From GCA-003244245 sp052390115 (lineage in GTDB: Bacteria; Actinomycetota; Actinomycetes; Mycobacteriales; Pseudonocardiaceae), in NCBI GenBank assembly GCA_052390115.1, contig JBQTHE010000098.1, positions 14,066 to 78,065 on the forward strand: a stretch of DNA of 64,000 nt. The letters are read 5' to 3'. The position numbers and the translations under genes are program-made. Positions 18,131 to 27,159 of this stretch are shown here, one piece after another (position 1 is the stretch's first letter; each line of letters opens with the position of its first letter). The notes below the pieces were generated by a model. The model searched no databases. It was not told the origin of the DNA and saw only the letters and a program-made list of their open reading frames with translations.

Positions 18131-18161
18131 GCGAAGGGTCGGGCCGGGCCCGACCCTTCGC
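18131..18161. promoter_or_regulatory. 14-bp perfect hairpin in the divergent DUF4394/DUF2505 region
   Basis: GCGAAGGGTCGGGC (18131-18144) pairs with its exact complement at 18148-18161 over a 3-nt loop. It lies 60 nt before the DUF2505 start and 150 nt before the divergent DUF4394 start, so it may be an operator or 5'-UTR hairpin. Confidence 0.45.
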
Positions 18162-18221
18162 AGTGCAGAGTGGTGACGTCGCGACGGCGAACGTCACAGG
18201 AACCCCGGTAATCTCCGCGGC

Positions 18222-18716
18222 ATGACCAGCCGAGTGGAGCTGCAGCACCGGTACCCCGAGCCGCCAGAGCGGATCCTGGAGGTACTCACCGACCCCGACT
18301 ACCTACGCGAGAAGCTGAGCACAGTCGGTGGGCCCGGAGGCGTGCTGGTGTCGCGCGAACAGGACGAGCGTGGCGTCATCATCGTGCTGAACCACGCAAT
18401 ACCCGGTGATGCGCTGCCCTCCTTCGTCCGGTCGGTGCGGCCCGAGGGCTTGACGATCCACCGCACCGAAACCTGGACCAGCGCCGGCGGCAGCGTGCAC
18501 GCTGTGGTCGACGGCATGCCCGGGACGATCCATGTTGCGATGTGCTTCGCGCCCGACCCTGACGGGTGTGTGCTTGGCTCCCAGCTCACCGCCGAGGTCG
18601 CGCTGCCGCTGTTCGCGGGCAAGGTAGAGAAGATAATCATCGATAACGTCACCAAGCTGATGGCAGCCGAGCATCAGCTCACCCTGGAGTGGCTGCGCAA
18701 CTCAGGCACCCCCTGA
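18222..18716 (+). CDS. DUF2505 domain protein
   Basis: 164 residues. The family is a START/SRPBCC-like helix-grip fold found mainly in actinobacteria. Features seen: the opening HRYPEPPERILEVLTDPDYLREKL, a central beta-rich part with ETWTSAGG, and the C-terminal helix FAGKVEKIIIDNVTKLMAAEHQLTLEWL. The ligand is unknown. It stands alone and starts at the ATG at 18222. Confidence 0.85.
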   Translation: MTSRVELQHRYPEPPERILEVLTDPDYLREKLSTVGGPGGVLVSREQDERGVIIVLNHAIPGDALPSFVRSVRPEGLTIHRTETWTSAGGSVHAVVDGMPGTIHVAMCFAPDPDGCVLGSQLTAEVALPLFAGKVEKIIIDNVTKLMAAEHQLTLEWLRNSGTP

Positions 18717-18872
18717 GCGGTTATCCGCAGCTGCGCAGGTACACCGTCACCGCCCGGACACCCCGGGGAGCGGCTAGAATCCGCACTCCTGCCCCACTTC
18801 GCCGGCCCAGGCGGTTATCTCTGTTACCATGCATGTTGCCATCTTGGTGGGTACGGCTCGGAGTGAGGCGAC
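18717..18872. other. Intergenic region before the small membrane peptide
   Basis: Short gap with no recognisable protein, hairpin or RNA gene. It must hold the promoter of the small ORF at 18873. Confidence 0.3.
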
Positions 18873-19013
18873 ATGACCATTCTCTCTGTTGCGCTAGGCA
18901 TGCTTGGGCTCTTGGTTGTGGTGAGAAGCATCGTCGCCACAGTTTTCGGCGTCGTGCGGATCGTTGATACCGTCACCAGTTGGGACGGCAGTTCATCCCA
19001 GCCAGCACGATAG
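18873..19013 (+). CDS. Small hydrophobic peptide (46 aa)
   Basis: ATG at 18873 preceded by GGAGTGAGG. The peptide opens MTILSVALGMLGLLVVV, giving one transmembrane segment of about 25 residues, and ends in a short polar tail (TSWDGSSSQPAR). No family is recognised. The ribosome site and composition favour a real gene. It precedes DUF5132 and the exporter on the same strand but is separated from them by about 356 nt. Confidence 0.45.
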   Translation: MTILSVALGMLGLLVVVRSIVATVFGVVRIVDTVTSWDGSSSQPAR

Positions 19014-19369
19014 GTACGGCGAACGACGCGGCAAGCGGATACCAACCCGCCCCCCGGCTGCGAACCGCAGGCCGCCTTCCACGGCCTCGCCCACCGCGCT
19101 TACCTCACGGCTGCTACCCCCAGGACCGGGAGCACCGGCCCGAAGATCACAGTAGAGCCGTCACCAAAGATCGGGACTGATCCACCGGTGGTCACTCTAT
19201 GTCACCACCCGGACGTCTACGTGCCACAACCGAACTGGTGAACATCTACCTTCACTGGCTGAATTTCCATCCCAGTCCTTGATCATTGGGAACAGCCCGG
19301 CTAGGTTGACCGGGTTTGATGAGCGCCCAATACCCACAGATACTCCACAGATATGGAGACAGAGGCAAG
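19014..19369. other. Intergenic region upstream of DUF5132
   Basis: About 356 nt with no credible ORF. The sequence becomes more AT-rich here, marking the start of the lower-GC central segment. The promoter of the DUF5132-exporter genes probably lies in it. Confidence 0.35.
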
Positions 19370-19654
19370 ATGTTCCCACCCTTTGTAGTTCCCTACGTGA
19401 TAGGTCTCGTGACCGCTCCATTAGTGGCGAAAGTCGCTAAGCCACTATTGCGGGACGCCGCTAAAGCTACGATTGGGTTTAGCTTACAGGTGAGGAAAAT
19501 CGCTGCGGAGGCCGTTGAGGACTTACAGGATCTCGCCGCGGAAGCGAACGCCGAGGTGGCTGCCGCAGCTGCGGAGGCGAACGCCGACGTCGCTATCGCC
19601 GAGATCGCGAAACGACCGGGGGGACTTGTCGCCAGATCGTCGAAGAGGGGTTAG
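19370..19654 (+). CDS. DUF5132-like membrane protein, copy 1
   Basis: 94 residues from the ATG at 19370. It opens with a hydrophobic segment (FVVPYVIGLVTAPLVAKV) followed by KPLLRDAAKATIGFSLQVRKIAAEAVEDLQDLAAE and an Ala/Glu-rich helix. The pattern matches DUF5132 and its paralogue at 26881-27159. In my recollection these small proteins occur beside HMA-like domain proteins and cation transporters, which fits the next gene. Probable accessory subunit of the exporter; role not established. Confidence 0.65.
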   Translation: MFPPFVVPYVIGLVTAPLVAKVAKPLLRDAAKATIGFSLQVRKIAAEAVEDLQDLAAEANAEVAAAAAEANADVAIAEIAKRPGGLVARSSKRG

Positions 19655-19835
19655 CCTCCCACGACAGGCGACAGCTCCGCACCAACGGAGTGCTTGCTCG
19701 TCGATCGGCGTCATCGCACGTAGTTCACCGCCACCCAGCTTCGAAATCTGTTGATCGAAATTCGTGTTATCGACTGTGAACTGACGTTTATGTCATGATA
19801 GCAGGGCGCCATTATGGCGCCGGGGGGTACTCAGG

Positions 19836-22040
19836 ATGCGAGCGCGGTCTGTCATTCCAGGGCGCCAACGATGGGACATCGGGATGGTGCTGCGGCAACC
19901 CCGTGTCGCTGAACTCCTGGAGATAGGACTGCGAGAATCGCCGGGGATCGGCAAGGTTCGAGCGAACCCCGTCACCGGTCGGTTGCTCATCTACCACGAC
20001 ACAGCACTGAGCAGCGAGGAAATAGGTCGGCTTGTTCGAAACTCCGTTGAGCTAGCTGTCCAAAAAGCAAGCGAACCCACGCGATCTCCGAGTTCGAAGC
20101 CCGGTATCCTGTCATCCACCCTCTCTGGTGGCACGGCAATAGTACTAGCCCTGATTCAAGGCAGGTTCCTTCGTCGGTCACCACTGGCGCGCAGTGGGAC
20201 CGTGCTAACGACGACTGTAGCCGTTGTTCAGCGTGCCTCTCGGAAATTCAGACGCTCCCAAAAGGCGGCGGCGGCACCCGTCAGGGACACCGGGCACCCT
20301 ATCCTACAAATGGTTGGATCGCGCAAGCGACAGTTCTACTTGGCGTCATTTTTATCAATTTTTGGGCAGATCTTGGACATGACCCTGTCCATGCTCTTCG
20401 GCTGGATTCTCTCGGTTCCTGTCACCGGCACCAACGCGGTTCTCGTGCGGCTGGGGGTGGCCACTGCTGCCGGTCAACTGCAGTTCCTGACCGGCGTGGT
20501 CGCCCTCGTGTGTATCCTCAACACGACTGTGTCATTCCTCGCAGGAATGCTCTGGCGTAAACTCGCTCAGTCCGTGCAGCATGAGTGGCGCACCGAGATG
20601 TATGCGCATGTTCAGAAAGCCGAGCTTCGGTACCTCGAGGGCGAGCGGGCAACCAGGCTGGCCGGGGTACTGATTGACGACATCAACCAGCTAGGTCGTT
20701 TTCTCGCTACTTCCGCGAACGATCTCCTCCAACTTATCACAAGCTTCCTCGTCTTCGTTCCACTGTTTTTGATTTTGGTTCCAAATATTGCCTGGGTCGC
20801 TTTCCTGACCACACCGATCATCGTTTGGCTGTCGTTCTTCAACCAAGAGCGCGCGGCGCCGGACTACGCGACCAGCAGCGAGAAGGGTTCGCTGATGAAC
20901 AGCCAACTGATCAACAATCTGGAAGCGAGCTCGACTGTCAAGAGTTTCGTCGCCGAAGAGTACGAGATCAACCGTATTTACCGTCTCAGTAACGCTTACC
21001 GTGGGAGCAATCGTCGTATTGATAAGCGCGCTGCGGGCTACACTCAGATTGTACGAACCTGCACCATAGCCTCTTTTGTGGGATTCCTCCTGTTGGGTGG
21101 AGACCAGGTGCTGAATGGCGTCCTCCCGTATCAAATCTTCCACCCCCTGGTTGGCCTGCCGCTGCAGCTACTGTGGAAGCTACCGGGGCTCGGCGGCGCT
21201 GTCGAACAGTTCCAACGGACGGTTTCGGCGCTGCGACGAGTGCAAGACCTTCGCAACCTTCCGGTTGAGTCAGCCGACACCGGACGGCATCTGGATGTGA
21301 CGAAGGTCAAGGGCGACATGGTGCTCGACGGAGTCACGTTCTCCTATCCAGGTCGCCGCCCTGTCCTGCAGAATGTCTCCATGCGCTTCGCCGCTAACAA
21401 GATCACAGCCATCGTCGGAGTCAGCGGGGCGGGCAAGACAACCATCGCCAAGCTTCTGATGCGCTTCCAGGAGGTCGATTCCGGACGAGTTCTTCTCGAT
21501 GGTCTGGATATACGTGACGTGAGACTGCGCGATCTGCGGACGACTATTGGTTTCGTAGGCCAGGACGCCTTCCTTTTCGACGGGTCAGTGGGTGACAACA
21601 TCAGGTACGGCAGCTTCGATGCTGACCAGGCGCAGATGGTGAGCGCAGCACGGGTGGCTGAAGCCGACGATTTCATCCAGACCCTGCCGTTGCGGTACGA
21701 CACCATGGTCGGGGAACATGGGCTCACGCTGTCGGGAGGCCAGAAGCAGCGCCTTTACCTGGCTCGGGCGATCTTGAAGAACGCGCCAATCGTCATCCTC
21801 GACGAGGCGACATCAGCCCTGGACAACGAGACAGACGCGGCCATCCAACGCGCCCTCAAGGACATCGTCAAAGATCGCACTTTGATTATCATCGCACATC
21901 GCCTGTCGACGATCCGTAATGCCGACTGGATCTACGTGATGGGCAAGGGCGGAGCAGTCGTCGAAGGGGGAACGCATCCGGAGCTACTCGAACGCGATGG
22001 TGTGTACGCATCCTTGTGGCGCCTGCAGACCGGCGGGTGA
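19836..22040 (+). CDS. ABC exporter with N-terminal HMA-like domain
   Basis: 734 residues. Residues 1-70 (VLRQPRVAELLEIGLRES, GKVRANPVTGRLLIYHD) resemble an HMA-type fold without the metal-binding CxxC. A basic linker leads to a six-helix exporter membrane domain (about residues 165-430) and an ATPase domain: Walker A VGVSGAGKTT, Q-loop GFVGQD, signature LSGGQKQR, Walker B IVILDEAT and the switch His in IIAHRLSTI. It should act as a homodimer, probably exporting a small product. The HMA-ABC fusion is unusual. Its stop overlaps the GTG of the next gene. Confidence 0.85.
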   Translation: MRARSVIPGRQRWDIGMVLRQPRVAELLEIGLRESPGIGKVRANPVTGRLLIYHDTALSSEEIGRLVRNSVELAVQKASEPTRSPSSKPGILSSTLSGGTAIVLALIQGRFLRRSPLARSGTVLTTTVAVVQRASRKFRRSQKAAAAPVRDTGHPILQMVGSRKRQFYLASFLSIFGQILDMTLSMLFGWILSVPVTGTNAVLVRLGVATAAGQLQFLTGVVALVCILNTTVSFLAGMLWRKLAQSVQHEWRTEMYAHVQKAELRYLEGERATRLAGVLIDDINQLGRFLATSANDLLQLITSFLVFVPLFLILVPNIAWVAFLTTPIIVWLSFFNQERAAPDYATSSEKGSLMNSQLINNLEASSTVKSFVAEEYEINRIYRLSNAYRGSNRRIDKRAAGYTQIVRTCTIASFVGFLLLGGDQVLNGVLPYQIFHPLVGLPLQLLWKLPGLGGAVEQFQRTVSALRRVQDLRNLPVESADTGRHLDVTKVKGDMVLDGVTFSYPGRRPVLQNVSMRFAANKITAIVGVSGAGKTTIAKLLMRFQEVDSGRVLLDGLDIRDVRLRDLRTTIGFVGQDAFLFDGSVGDNIRYGSFDADQAQMVSAARVAEADDFIQTLPLRYDTMVGEHGLTLSGGQKQRLYLARAILKNAPIVILDEATSALDNETDAAIQRALKDIVKDRTLIIIAHRLSTIRNADWIYVMGKGGAVVEGGTHPELLERDGVYASLWRLQTGG

Positions 22041-22894
22041 ACGCAGACCCCGGCGCTCCTACTGATTGGTGTAATGTCCTAGGAGTGCAGTCGCGTAAGG
22101 TGTCCTCCCGGAAACGCTACGGGGTAGCAGAGTGGGAACGGGTTGCCCTCAAGGGTTGGCCGCCTACGGAAACTGCGGCGTTGGGTGAGTGGACGTTGCG
22201 GGCAGCGAGTGGTTTCACGCCAGATGCGAACTCAGTGCTCGCGGTTGGTGATCCGGGCATGCCGCAGGAACAAGCTCTGCGCGTAGCGGCGGACTGGTAC
22301 GGAGATCGCGGTCTTCCCGTGGTGGTGCAGACACCCGTGGGAAACGCTGTCGACGTAGCGTTGACTGGGTTGAGTTGGTCGGTCGAGGGCCCCTTCGTAG
22401 CCCGAACTGCCTCGGTGGACCAGGCCCTCGCAATCGCGGATCGTGCTACTCGACAACAGGCTGAAAAAGTCACTTTGCACGAGAGCGTTCCAGATGAATG
22501 GCTTGCTGTTCTCGCCAGCGGATCGCAGGACCGCTATTCCAGTGGTCGGGCGATGTCACCGGTGGGCCGGCAGGTACTGGGTAACATCGGAGGGGAAGGC
22601 CAGGTGCGGTTCGCGCAGGTCGCCTCCGACGTGGTACACGCGATCGCCCGAGGCGTCCTGGTCGATGGTGTCCTGTTGCTGGGTCCTATGGAGGTCGCTC
22701 CATTGCACCGAGGACGTGGTCTGGGGTTGATCGTCACGCTGGCGCTCTTGGATTGGGCAGCGGAGTCGAGCGCCGAATTTGCCTTCCTGCGGGTCGCCAA
22801 GAATTATATGGCTTCTGTTAAGATTTCCGACAACCTGGGATTCACCACTCGTTACACTTTCAGTAACCGCCGACCACCCGTACTGGCTAGCTGA
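22037..22894 (+). CDS. GNAT N-acetyltransferase (Rv0428c-like family)
   Basis: 285 residues from a GTG at 22037 that overlaps the exporter stop (GTGA). The C-terminal half is a GNAT domain with the acetyl-CoA loop VAPLHRGRGLGLIV and a following helix (LALLDWAAE); the N-terminal half matches the two-domain layout of Rv0428c-type proteins (ALGEWTLRAASGFT). Translational coupling to the exporter suggests that acetylation, perhaps of an amine in the exported compound, is linked to export or self-protection. The substrate is unknown. Confidence 0.8.
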   Translation: MNADPGAPTDWCNVLGVQSRKVSSRKRYGVAEWERVALKGWPPTETAALGEWTLRAASGFTPDANSVLAVGDPGMPQEQALRVAADWYGDRGLPVVVQTPVGNAVDVALTGLSWSVEGPFVARTASVDQALAIADRATRQQAEKVTLHESVPDEWLAVLASGSQDRYSSGRAMSPVGRQVLGNIGGEGQVRFAQVASDVVHAIARGVLVDGVLLLGPMEVAPLHRGRGLGLIVTLALLDWAAESSAEFAFLRVAKNYMASVKISDNLGFTTRYTFSNRRPPVLAS

Positions 22895-22895
22895 T

Positions 22896-23726
22896 CTATA
22901 TTGCGCCCCATTCGGGAGGTCGCTTCCCGATGAATGCCCGCGGCCCTTCCTCGGCGTCCCGACTATGCATGCGACGCTCTTCCCAGAGATATCTGGTCGC
23001 GAATGCTTGGGCAAGGGGTATATCCACGGACTTCAACGCGGCTTCCTTGATAGCCCGTAGCGCTACAGGACTGCAACGCAGGATATCGGAGACCCATGAA
23101 TCGACGCACTTGTCTAGCTCCTCCGCCGGTACCACATCGTTGACCAGGCCCAGTTCGAACGCACGCTCGCTCGACAGTTCGCGCCCCGTCATCAGATAAC
23201 CCATCGCAATCTTGAACGGTATTTGTCGGGTGAGCCGAAATAGTCCTCCCGCACCGGCAATGAGACCGAGCCGGGCTTCCGGTAAGGCGAAGGTCGCATG
23301 CCGCGCCGCCACAATAATGTCACATGCTAGCGCCAGCTCGAATCCGCCTCCGAATGCGTAGCCGTTTACCCGTGCGATCAGCGGCTTCGACATGGTGAAA
23401 CGTTCGGTCAGCCGTGGCCACCCAGGTTGACCCCCGCTACCGAACGTCGATGGCGCAGCCCCATCGTCCATGCGTCTGACGAGTTCCTTCAGATCCTGAC
23501 CCACAGAGAAGGCACGGTCGCCAGCACCGGTAAGGACACCGACCCGCACGTCATCGTCGCATTCGAAGTCGTCCCAGATCTGGCCGAGCGACTCGTGAGT
23601 ACCAAGGTCCAAGGCGTTGAGAACAGCGGGTCGGTTGAGAGTTACGTATGCGACCTTGCCTCGCTTTTCGTACAGGACGGGCGGCTCGTTATTGCCGCTG
23701 GGGATGTCCTGCTCTGATTTCCGCAT
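22896..23726 (-). CDS. dpgD: Enoyl-CoA hydratase-family protein, DpgD-like
   Basis: 276 residues. Crotonase features: NRPAVLNALD, GAGDRAFSVGQDLKEL, the oxyanion-hole region NGYAFGGGFELALACDI and the Glu in LPEARLGLIAGAGGLFRL. In the glycopeptide-antibiotic pathway DpgD acts with DpgA and DpgB to give 3,5-dihydroxyphenylacetyl-CoA. It is the last gene of the minus-strand operon sulfotransferase-dpgA-dpgB-dpgD, 21 nt after dpgB. The specific name rests on this context; sequence alone says crotonase. Confidence 0.82.
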   Translation of the reverse strand: MRKSEQDIPSGNNEPPVLYEKRGKVAYVTLNRPAVLNALDLGTHESLGQIWDDFECDDDVRVGVLTGAGDRAFSVGQDLKELVRRMDDGAAPSTFGSGGQPGWPRLTERFTMSKPLIARVNGYAFGGGFELALACDIIVAARHATFALPEARLGLIAGAGGLFRLTRQIPFKIAMGYLMTGRELSSERAFELGLVNDVVPAEELDKCVDSWVSDILRCSPVALRAIKEAALKSVDIPLAQAFATRYLWEERRMHSRDAEEGPRAFIGKRPPEWGAI

Positions 23727-23747
23727 GTTTACTCTGCGATATTCTTG

Positions 23748-24455
23748 TCAGGACACGCCGGAACCGGCTGATGTCTCTGCCGTCATCCGGCGCAGCGTCC
23801 GATCACACGCGGCGAGATGGACGCCAAGAGCTTCCTCGAAACTGGTCACTGTTGCGTCTGACAGCAGTCGACGTCGGATAGCTAGCTCTGTGCCCGCGAG
23901 ACCGCTCGCCGACCGGACTGCGGACATCAATACGTCCGCCACATTGTCGGTAACTTCGTCGAGCAAGCCCCATTCTAAAGATTTTGCGGCAGAAACGTGC
24001 GTTCCGAACAGAACCAGGCGCCGCGCCCGCGCGACCCCCACCTGGTTGGCTAAACGATACACGGCCATACTCGGCCAGATCTCGCCAGGCGTTGCTTGCA
24101 GGCCCAGCCGCGCGTCCCTCGTCCCGATCCGGTAGTCGGTCGCGAGCAGCATCTCCAAGGCAGGACCCGCGCAGTGCCCCTTGACCACCGCGATCGTCAT
24201 CGCACCCAGCCGCTCCACCCGGCGCAATGCTCGCTCCCACCGGCTCACCAAGTGAATCGACATATCACCCAGCGTTAACGGGCCTTCACCGTCATGCTCG
24301 CCGCCTACGTGTGCCACCAAAATAACGTTGTCGGCCGCGTCCTCGATCTGGTCACAAGCCTCGTTCACGGCAGTGACCAGCGCGGACACCGAATCATCAG
24401 TAGGGACCTGCAAGGATACCCTGCTGCAAGACCACCCTTCGACATCGCACTGCAT
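23748..24455 (-). CDS. dpgB: Enoyl-CoA hydratase-family protein, DpgB-like
   Basis: 235 residues from the ATG at 24455, preceded by GGGGGGAGA; a TTG at 24494 would add 13 residues. A crotonase fold is evident (AMTIAVVKGHCAGPALEMLLATDYRIG, then LGLQATPGEIWPSMAVYRL), but the usual active-site acid is not obvious, as in DpgB, which assists DpgA rather than acting alone. It lies 39 nt after dpgA. No dpgC (the oxygenase that makes the glyoxylate) occurs in the window. Confidence 0.78.
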   Translation of the reverse strand: MQCDVEGWSCSRVSLQVPTDDSVSALVTAVNEACDQIEDAADNVILVAHVGGEHDGEGPLTLGDMSIHLVSRWERALRRVERLGAMTIAVVKGHCAGPALEMLLATDYRIGTRDARLGLQATPGEIWPSMAVYRLANQVGVARARRLVLFGTHVSAAKSLEWGLLDEVTDNVADVLMSAVRSASGLAGTELAIRRRLLSDATVTSFEEALGVHLAACDRTLRRMTAETSAGSGVS

Positions 24456-24494
24456 AGCGATCTCCCCCCAAAGCCGCTTTCCCTGTTTCGTCAA

Positions 24495-25559
24495 CTACCA
24501 TCGGATAAGAGCCGTCTCAATAGTCGAGCCTGGACCCATGGTCATAAAAACCCCGTAGTCACCGGGCTGGGCCACAGTCTCCTGCAGCAGGCGCTCGTAG
24601 GAGAAGAGGAACGAGCCGCTCGACAGGTTTCCGTAATCACGCAGTACGCCGATCGTGTGCCGGACCTCATGTCGGGTCAGACCGAGATTGACCATGACGG
24701 CGTCGATCACTTTCTTGCCACCGGAATGGACAATCCAGTGTGTGATGTCATCGCGACGTAGACCGGCGCCGCACAGCAGACGATCGACGGCAAGTTCGGC
24801 GTGCGCACCAACAACGTAGGGTATATCGCGGTCGAGGAAGAAACTGAACTTTCCCTGGTCGTCATCCCAGTCGTACCGCATGGCGTCGACCGCGTCGGGG
24901 ATTAGATGGCTGACAAACCCCACGACGGTCGGTCCTCCTTGGACGTCGTCCGGAGCCGTAACCACGGCCACCGCCGCCGCTCCGTCCGCGAAAAGGCTAT
25001 TGACCACGTTGGTCCGCATGGTCCCGTCAATGACATACGCCGCCGAGCACACCTCGATGCAGAGCATCACCGCCAGTTCGCCGGGGTGTGTGTTGCACCA
25101 GCTGGCGACAGTGCTGAGAGCGTTCAATCCGGCGTTGCAGCCCATGCCGACGACGTCGAGCCGGTTACAGTCGAGCCGGAGATTCAGCCCCCCGACAAAC
25201 ATCGCGCTAAAACCAGGGACCAGGAACCCGGTCGAGGACACACAGCAAAGATGCCGGATATCGTCCAAGTCGGCATTCGCCGCTTTCACACAGGACTGGA
25301 GCGCACGCGTACCCATATCCAATCCTTGAGTATGGTGCTTTTCCAGGAGTTCCCCCTGCGTTTCACCACGCCGGCGGCCACCTGGCTCTTGCTTGGGTAA
25401 TGTCAGGAAACGCCGCTCGATTCCACTGTTGAGGAACAATGATCGGGTTTGCGGGGCCTCGATCTCAAAAATATCCAGTAACTCCTGCTGCGAATACGAG
25501 AATGGCGAAACAGCAGTCCCGACACCAACGATTTTAGCATCCTGTGCGGCCGAGCTCAT
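24495..25559 (-). CDS. dpgA: Type III polyketide synthase, DpgA-like (3,5-dihydroxyphenylacetyl-CoA synthase)
   Basis: 354 residues from the ATG at 25559, which overlaps the sulfotransferase stop (ATGA). The chalcone-synthase-like triad is present: Cys about 141 in VVGMGCNAGLNAL, His in WIVHSGGKKV and Asn in LRDYGNLSSGSFLF. The C-terminus has MGPGSTIETALI. DpgA condenses four malonyl-CoA units; with DpgB and DpgD the product is 3,5-dihydroxyphenylacetyl-CoA. Lack of dpgC points to use of the CoA ester or free acid rather than dihydroxyphenylglycine. Confidence 0.88.
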   Translation of the reverse strand: MSSAAQDAKIVGVGTAVSPFSYSQQELLDIFEIEAPQTRSLFLNSGIERRFLTLPKQEPGGRRRGETQGELLEKHHTQGLDMGTRALQSCVKAANADLDDIRHLCCVSSTGFLVPGFSAMFVGGLNLRLDCNRLDVVGMGCNAGLNALSTVASWCNTHPGELAVMLCIEVCSAAYVIDGTMRTNVVNSLFADGAAAVAVVTAPDDVQGGPTVVGFVSHLIPDAVDAMRYDWDDDQGKFSFFLDRDIPYVVGAHAELAVDRLLCGAGLRRDDITHWIVHSGGKKVIDAVMVNLGLTRHEVRHTIGVLRDYGNLSSGSFLFSYERLLQETVAQPGDYGVFMTMGPGSTIETALIRW

Positions 25560-26587
25560 CTGCAAAGTCCTAGGGCCTGCATTCCAGAAGCGCAGCTGTC
25601 CACGAGCGCCTTACGGTCGTCTCCGTCCAGACGTGCGGCGCCGCCTCGCCGGTCATGAGTCAAACATTTCTCGCTCATCCGCAGCCAGCACGGCATCGGT
25701 TCAACGCCGACGGCCTCGGCTAGCCGCGTGAGCTCACCTTCAGGCTCGTCAAGCAGATCCTCGTACCGAATCGCCATATGCTGACTTTCCGGGACAGTCG
25801 AGAGATGTCTCATCCCCTCTTCGATTGCCTTGGACCACAACTCGCCGAAGCGAGCAAGCGGAATCGGACGATCTACCACGAGTTCACGGCTGAGCTGCCG
25901 ACTTAGCACGGGCCTGAGGTCATCAGGAACTCGGGGATCATCCGGGCGCAGCTTCAGACACTCTTGGTGTGACAGGCCGACGTGTTCGCTGATCTCCTGA
26001 ACGAGCGCCACCATGCGAAACCCAGTATGTCTGCTCATTGACAAAGCGCAGTCCGGTCCATCTCTGTAAAGATGGACGAAACGTGCATGAGGGAACGCCT
26101 CCCGCAACATCGGGATGAAACGCAAAGAGTACCCCGAACGCTCCACAATTACCCGACGGTCGAACCGCACCGAGAGCCAATCGAACAGCGCAAGGTAATG
26201 CTCAGGCGCCGATTGTGACGGCCAACGTTGTATCTCGGGTTCCAACTCGTCGAAAAGTGCGTCACCAGGCAGGGCCAACGCGGGCAGGACCATGAGGCAG
26301 ATCGCCGGTATGCCACCACTGTGGGCATCGAACCGCCCTGGATGCCGTGGGTAGAGAATCTCAGGAGAGGCGTTGCCGGATCGGATACGTGCGTCGATAA
26401 GGTCGTTCGGATCCGTGAGAAGACGCCAAAAATCCCGCCCTGTCAGGACTCCTACAGGAAACGGGGACTGCCCCAACGACGAGTACAGCTCGTTGAGACT
26501 CAGGATCTCCGGATGCAGGTTGAGGATTTCAGATAACACTGTCGAACCCGATCGGCCCACTGTGACAATGAAAGTGAGTCGACGCAT
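25556..26587 (-). CDS. PAPS-dependent sulfotransferase
   Basis: 343 residues. The 5'-phosphosulfate loop is VTVGRSGSTVLSEIL at the N-terminus, and the 3'-phosphate segment is FVHLYRDGPDCALSMSRHTG with a conserved Arg/Ser. A further conserved block is MAIRYEDLLDEPEGELTRL. It is the first gene of the dpg operon and is coupled to dpgA by a 4-nt overlap, so a phenolic dpg-derived product is a natural acceptor. That substrate is an inference. Codon use is less GC-rich than at the window ends. Confidence 0.82.
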   Translation of the reverse strand: MRRLTFIVTVGRSGSTVLSEILNLHPEILSLNELYSSLGQSPFPVGVLTGRDFWRLLTDPNDLIDARIRSGNASPEILYPRHPGRFDAHSGGIPAICLMVLPALALPGDALFDELEPEIQRWPSQSAPEHYLALFDWLSVRFDRRVIVERSGYSLRFIPMLREAFPHARFVHLYRDGPDCALSMSRHTGFRMVALVQEISEHVGLSHQECLKLRPDDPRVPDDLRPVLSRQLSRELVVDRPIPLARFGELWSKAIEEGMRHLSTVPESQHMAIRYEDLLDEPEGELTRLAEAVGVEPMPCWLRMSEKCLTHDRRGGAARLDGDDRKALVDSCASGMQALGLCR

Positions 26588-26880
26588 TACTCCTCCCCCT
26601 CTCCGGACATCGCTCGGCTTTAAAGTTTGGGCGACCCATCAAGGCTTACATTGTCGTTCATGGTTGGGGGTAATGTGAAGTTAGTAGCGCGTACACGACT
26701 TGGGCTGTGTATGGTGCTCAGGGAACGGCATCCGCAGAATCGGCCGCCAACCTGCGCGACGGTGAGCAAAGCAAGCACCACCTATCGTCGGCGGCAGACA
26801 TCGGCCGAAATGGTATACGACGATTACTGACCTACCTGTTGATCAGTTAGAGCCAAACAATCAGCTTGCTGTGCTTCGCA
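26588..26880. other. Intergenic region upstream of the sulfotransferase-dpg operon
   Basis: About 290 nt with no credible ORF on either strand. It should hold the promoter of the minus-strand dpg operon. No clear palindrome is seen. Confidence 0.35.
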
Positions 26881-27159
26881 CTACCCAGCCTTGCCCGCGC
26901 TGCCCGCCTTACGGGCAGCCTCCGCACCGCCGGCAGCGCCCGCAGTGCGAGCAAGGTCTGTACCGCCCACACTGCCCGGACTGCCCGCACTTACCTCAGC
27001 GGCGATACCCTGGAACTCCGCGCCCGCTTCCGCGGCTGCCTTCTTCACCTCCATAGCGACTCCAACCGTCGTCTTGACGGTGCCCCGCACCAGCGGCTTG
27101 ACGATTCGCACCACGATCGGCGCGGTCACGACGCCAACCAGGTATGGGATCACAATCAT
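26881..27159 (-). CDS. DUF5132-like membrane protein, copy 2
   Basis: 92 residues from the ATG at 27159, preceded by GGAGGGAATCC. The opening MIVIPYLVGVVTAPIVVRIV is a membrane segment, followed by KPLVRGTVKTTVGVAMEVKKAAAEAGAEF, clearly related to the copy at 19370. The tail differs: an Ala/Gly-rich stretch with repeated AGS/AGK units. The two copies flank the exporter-dpg segment, which suggests duplication of a transporter-associated small protein. Confidence 0.62.
   Translation of the reverse strand: MIVIPYLVGVVTAPIVVRIVKPLVRGTVKTTVGVAMEVKKAAAEAGAEFQGIAAEVSAGSPGSVGGTDLARTAGAAGGAEAARKAGSAGKAG

Noticed and set aside
19014..19369. tRNA or small RNA gene in the AT-richer gap
   Set aside because: No cloverleaf or strong hairpin with a T-run was found by eye.
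22896..25559. Glycopeptide antibiotic cluster
   Set aside because: dpgA, B and D are present, but there is no dpgC, NRPS, P450 cross-linking enzyme or halogenase in the window.
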